Shown piece after piece: positions 60,731 through 64,000 of a DNA stretch of 64,000 nt. A program made the position numbers and the translations under genes. The stretch lies in the NCBI RefSeq assembly GCF_947496075.1, contig NZ_CANMBJ010000004.1:186001-250000 (forward strand), written 5' to 3'. Below the pieces are notes generated by a model. That model saw only the letters and a program-made list of their open reading frames with translations. It did not search any database and was not told the DNA's origin. This DNA is from an uncultured Tateyamaria sp. (lineage in GTDB: Bacteria > Pseudomonadota > Alphaproteobacteria > Rhodobacterales > Rhodobacteraceae). Positions within the stretch are counted from its first letter, which is position 1. Each line of letters opens with the position of its first letter.

Positions 60731-62920
60731 ATGACGCATCCCGTGAAAGAACGTGATATCACATGGAGAAGGGAAGCGGCGCGGAGCTTCAGCCGCGACC
60801 GCGAGGAGCCCAGTCTGGATCTGGGTGCGATCACGCGGGCCGTTCGCCGACAAGCCCGGTTAACGATATTGTGGGCGACGGCGGGCGCCATTGTCGCAGT
60901 CCTCATGATCCTGGGTACGCTGCCACGCTACACTGCCGTAGAGACTGTCCTTCTTGACGAAGAGCGCGGGGAACTGCTGAACCAGGTTTCGCCACTTCCC
61001 AATGCCGTCAGATCGAACACCGCCGTACAGAGCGAGATAGAGATCATTCGCTCCCGAGTTTTGGCGCTGAACGTAGTCGATCTGCTTGAACTTGATAAGG
61101 ACGAGGATTTTCTGTCGCCACCAGTCGGCATAACCGAACGGGTGCTTGGGCTCGTCTCAAAGGCGACAGGTACCCTCGCGGACCTGCTGACACCTGAACC
61201 ACCCGCACCGTCAAGCTCGGTTTCTGCCGATGGAGGGACAGCTGAGGAAGGCGGGCTGGATTTCAACCTTGCCGTCACTGACCGCGACCGGGCTGTGCGG
61301 ATACTGCGGGACCGCCTGTCAGTATCCCGTGCGGGACGCAGTCTTGTCATCCAGATCGGTTTTTCCGATTTCGAGCCACGCCGCGCCGCGATGATCGCAC
61401 GTGGTTATGGCATTGCTTACGAAAGCTTTCAGTTATCGACATCGACTGCAATTGCCGCCGAAGCCGAGGAGTGGCTCCGTGATCGGTTGGATGTTCTGGA
61501 ACAGCGAAGCATTGAAGCAGCCGCCGCTGTGCAGGAATTTCGCGCGGCCAACGACTTGGTTCAGGTGCGCGGCGATTTGCTGACAGAGCAGCAACAATCG
61601 GAGTTGGCCAGCGCGCTTGTGAGCGCTTCGGCCAGCGCTGCCGAAGCGCAGGCACAGCTTGAAAGCATGGAGTCGCTTCTCGCGAGGTCCAAACAGGGGG
61701 AGGAGATTGTCACTGTACCTGGCCTGAATGGACAGCTGGAGCCATCGAGTGAAGCACTTCGGAGCGAGTACCTTGATGCGCGTTTGCGGTATAGCCGACT
61801 GGTGACTCAGTTTGGCAGTGAGCACCCACAGGCACAGGACATCAACGAGCGGATGCAATTGCTGCGCGACGCTCTTAAGGTGCAACTTGAGCAGGCAACG
61901 GAAGCCGCACGTGTCACTTACAATATCGCGCGCAGCCGGGAAAAATCCCTGCGGACCGATCTTGAATTGACCACGGGCGGGTCGCAGTCGGCACTTGCCC
62001 TGCGCGGTCAGTTGCAACAGCTTGAAGCCATTGCGGAAACCCACGCACAGGTTTATCGCGACTACCTCCAGCGTCTCGAAGTTACCATTCAGCAACAGGG
62101 CTTCCCGATCGCTTCGATCAAGGTGATTTCGCCCGCGGAAATCCCACGCGATGCCTCGAGCCCGAGAAAGAAAATGATGCTGGCTGCAGGCATTTTTCTG
62201 GGTGGTTTGATCGGAGTCCTGATCGGGACATTGCGGGAAATTTCGCCCAAGCCTGCCCGCACGGTTTCGGAACTGCGCCGAAATGCCGGGCTGCGTTGTG
62301 CCGGGCTGTTGCCCCGGCGCCGCAGCCTCAAGGATACAGGCGCACTGAATGCCCGCAAACGTACGTTGGAACGGCTGGCCCAAGCCTGCGATAGCACCGT
62401 GCTACAGAACCAGGGGCGCCTTGTGGCAATAGCGCCATTGCTGCCCGGGCTTGAAAAGCCAAGCGCTATGCCCGCCGAACTTGCAGCGCATCTGTCGCGC
62501 AGTGGAGCGCGGCGCGTATTGCTGATCTTTGAAGACGAGGCACAGATATCGCCGGCGACGCATGCCGAGACAGGTCTTGAGGTTGTGGCACTTCGTAGCG
62601 TGGTAGATGGCATTGATGTTTCGGGCGGCGATTTCAGCCTGATCGCCCGCCGTCTGCGCGAGGAGTTCGATGTGGTCCTCCTTGCACTGAGTCCCATTGC
62701 GGACGCATATCGGTCAGATCCTCATGCCTGGGCCTACGATACGACGTTGCTGCGGATACCTTGGGGCAAGGTGTCGCCGGATTTCGTCACCGACGCACTG
62801 GCGGATCATCCGAGATTTCGCGATGCGCTGTCCACTACCGTGCTGGAGGATGCCGAACTTACGGTCGCGCGGAAATACATGAGCTCGGGCAGCTATGAGG
62901 AGCTTGAGATCAATGCGTGA
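60731..62920 (+). CDS. Polysaccharide co-polymerase (Wzz/Wzc-ExoP type) with degenerate kinase domain
   Basis: 729 aa. Membrane helix 1 at about 44-64 (LTILWATAGAIVAVLMILGT), large periplasmic coiled-coil part to about 475 (SDFEPRRAAMIARGYG, RLVTQFGSEHPQAQDINE), helix 2 at about 480-500. The C-terminal cytoplasmic part resembles a BY-kinase but the P-loop position reads PGLEKPSAM instead of GEGKST and the next motif is VLLIFEDE not VLLIDxD, so it probably cannot bind ATP. Sets EPS chain length and export. Stop overlaps the next start by ATGCGTGA. Confidence 0.9.
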   Translation: MTHPVKERDITWRREAARSFSRDREEPSLDLGAITRAVRRQARLTILWATAGAIVAVLMILGTLPRYTAVETVLLDEERGELLNQVSPLPNAVRSNTAVQSEIEIIRSRVLALNVVDLLELDKDEDFLSPPVGITERVLGLVSKATGTLADLLTPEPPAPSSSVSADGGTAEEGGLDFNLAVTDRDRAVRILRDRLSVSRAGRSLVIQIGFSDFEPRRAAMIARGYGIAYESFQLSTSTAIAAEAEEWLRDRLDVLEQRSIEAAAAVQEFRAANDLVQVRGDLLTEQQQSELASALVSASASAAEAQAQLESMESLLARSKQGEEIVTVPGLNGQLEPSSEALRSEYLDARLRYSRLVTQFGSEHPQAQDINERMQLLRDALKVQLEQATEAARVTYNIARSREKSLRTDLELTTGGSQSALALRGQLQQLEAIAETHAQVYRDYLQRLEVTIQQQGFPIASIKVISPAEIPRDASSPRKKMMLAAGIFLGGLIGVLIGTLREISPKPARTVSELRRNAGLRCAGLLPRRRSLKDTGALNARKRTLERLAQACDSTVLQNQGRLVAIAPLLPGLEKPSAMPAELAAHLSRSGARRVLLIFEDEAQISPATHAETGLEVVALRSVVDGIDVSGGDFSLIARRLREEFDVVLLALSPIADAYRSDPHAWAYDTTLLRIPWGKVSPDFVTDALADHPRFRDALSTTVLEDAELTVARKYMSSGSYEELEINA

Positions 62921-64000
62921 GGTGCGGGTTTCCTGGCGCACCAAGTTGCGGGCGGTGGCTGCGACCCTCATGATCACAGCTCTTTCTCTCATTGTGCCGT
63001 TGCAGTCGCGTGCACAGACCGGGACCGAGGCTGTCGAGAGCCAGAAATTGGCACCGCAACAGGTCATTGATATCCGGATCGGGCGCTGGGATCCGGTTCA
63101 GGAGACCTATAGTGACTGGCCTGCAGTCGGTGGGACCTATCCAATCAGTACAAGCGGAACCGTGACGCTTCCCATTGTAGGCACTTTGACAGTGGCCGGT
63201 ACGACACCCGATGATCTGGCGATGCAGATCTCTGATCAGCTCCAGGTGGGTATCGGTCTGCGCGGCAATGTTGAGGTCGTGGTTAACATTGCGGAATTTG
63301 CCCCCATTTACGTGCTGGGCGATGTGCGCGCGCCAGGTGTCTACCCCCATGCACCGCAGTTGACCGTTCTGCAGGCGCTCAGCCTGGCCGGAGGCATCGA
63401 CGGCCCGGGAACCTCTTTCGTGCAAGGTGAAAGCAGTGCGTTGAATGCGCTAGGCAACTACAGGGTTCGCGAGCTTGAACTGTTGCGGCGGCTGGCGACA
63501 CTCTCCCGTCTGCAAGCCGAGGAAGCCGAGATGGAGATGACCCCGCCCGAAGAGCTTACGGCCTCATCGCTGGGTGCTGAGTTGATCGCGGAGGAGCGGA
63601 GAATTATGGCGGCGCGGCAATCGGCCTTTAGTTCAAGCCTTGCGCAGATCGACGATCTAGACGTTTTGCTGCGGGAACGCATCGCTCGACTGAACGCACA
63701 GGCAGAGTTGCGTGAAAAGCAACTTGGCTTGCTGGAAGGCGAGCTTCGGGACGCTGCAAGTCTTGTCGAACGCGGTTTATCGACCACCTCACGCCAGAGC
63801 GCGCTTCAGCGCCAAGTGACGGATCAGCAGGTGCGGTTGCTCGAAGTGGAAACCGCCCGACTGAATGCTGAGCAGCGCCTCAACGAAGCGCGCCGCGACC
63901 GCCTTGATCTGGTTAACGAACGCAGTCGCGAATTGGTACAGGGACTACAGGATCAGCGTGGGGCCATCGGAGAACTCAGGCTTCGCATGGAAACTGACGC
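62913..64000 (+). CDS. Polysaccharide export protein (ExoF/OPX-like), 3' end outside window
   Basis: Overlaps the previous stop by eight bases. Signal peptide MREVRVSWRTKLRAVAATLM (cut near residue 34). Poly_export domain from about residue 45 (VIDIRIGRWDPVQETYSDWP, VTLPIVGTLTVAGTTPDDLA) and a SLBB-type part (IYVLGDVRAPGVYPHAPQLT, LQALSLAGGIDGPG), then a long coiled-coil (LLEGELRDAASLVERGLSTT) running off the edge. The extra coil marks the ExoF/OPX-like group. Works with the co-polymerase to move EPS across the periplasm and outer membrane. Confidence 0.9.
   Translation, partial: MREVRVSWRTKLRAVAATLMITALSLIVPLQSRAQTGTEAVESQKLAPQQVIDIRIGRWDPVQETYSDWPAVGGTYPISTSGTVTLPIVGTLTVAGTTPDDLAMQISDQLQVGIGLRGNVEVVVNIAEFAPIYVLGDVRAPGVYPHAPQLTVLQALSLAGGIDGPGTSFVQGESSALNALGNYRVRELELLRRLATLSRLQAEEAEMEMTPPEELTASSLGAELIAEERRIMAARQSAFSSSLAQIDDLDVLLRERIARLNAQAELREKQLGLLEGELRDAASLVERGLSTTSRQSALQRQVTDQQVRLLEVETARLNAEQRLNEARRDRLDLVNERSRELVQGLQDQRGAIGELRLRMETD

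Noticed and set aside
1-64000. CRISPR arrays, rRNA genes, insertion sequences and a replication origin
   Set aside because: No regular spaced repeats, no rRNA sequence, no complete transposase and no DnaA-box cluster were seen.

Overview
The window reads as chromosomal DNA of a marine alphaproteobacterium of the Roseobacter group (Rhodobacteraceae). The pointers are close matches to family proteins typical of that group: a malyl-CoA/beta-methylmalyl-CoA lyase of the Rhodobacter type, an AccA of the Rhodobacterales type, DUF1244, TIGR02300, the pheS/pheT arrangement, a complete phn cluster with DUF1045 and a hexapeptide protein, and egtB-egtD. Codon use is GC-rich throughout. Genes were identified by reading translated sequence. 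No database search was possible.

Layout. (1) 1-27.9 kb is mostly core metabolism: an Lrp regulator divergent from ald, mscL, a GST, a GMC oxidoreductase, a YtoQ protein, a methyltransferase with a divergent LysR regulator, pheS and pheT separated by two other genes, a small OmpA-type operon, a BLUF photoreceptor, rpmI-rplT, pyk, DUF1244, OsmC, a probable D-amino-acid operon (dgcN-dgcA-exonuclease-dat), mcl1, a lytic transglycosylase lipoprotein, a second Lrp divergent from a LysE exporter, accA, a GntR regulator, an M48-type peptidase and TIGR02300. (2) 27.9-42.3 kb: a tRNA-Ala(GGC), a short repeat of its 3' part, then a complete phosphonate (C-P lyase) locus: phnCDEE plus a hexapeptide protein, an extra PhnM-like amidohydrolase and phnF on the other strand, phnGHIJ-NIPSNAP-KLN, DUF1045 on the other strand, and phnM. 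(3) 42.3-46.7 kb: a divergent locus of two fasciclin proteins (one with RTX repeats) against DUF6502 and DUF5666, with two matched palindromes between them. (4) 46.7-51.1 kb: a LysR regulator, ergothioneine genes egtB-egtD and a phytanoyl-CoA-dioxygenase-family gene. (5) From 51.13 kb to the right edge: probable integrated accessory DNA. It opens with a 47-nt 3' fragment of a tRNA-Arg gene and a tyrosine recombinase, followed by a broken MATE transporter, an unknown membrane protein, a GH9 cellulase preceded by a 34-codon ORF, and an exopolysaccharide cluster (sulfotransferase, GH16 lyase/hydrolase, ExoQ-like polymerase, Wzc/ExoP-like chain-length protein, export protein running off the edge).

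The observations most worth follow-up are the DUF6502/DUF5666/fasciclin locus with its paired operators, the NIPSNAP gene locked between phnJ and phnK by ATGA overlaps, the tRNA-Arg/integrase junction whose right end is not in the window, the D-glutamate operon carrying dat, and the GH9 gene that starts directly at its CBM2 domain with no signal peptide.
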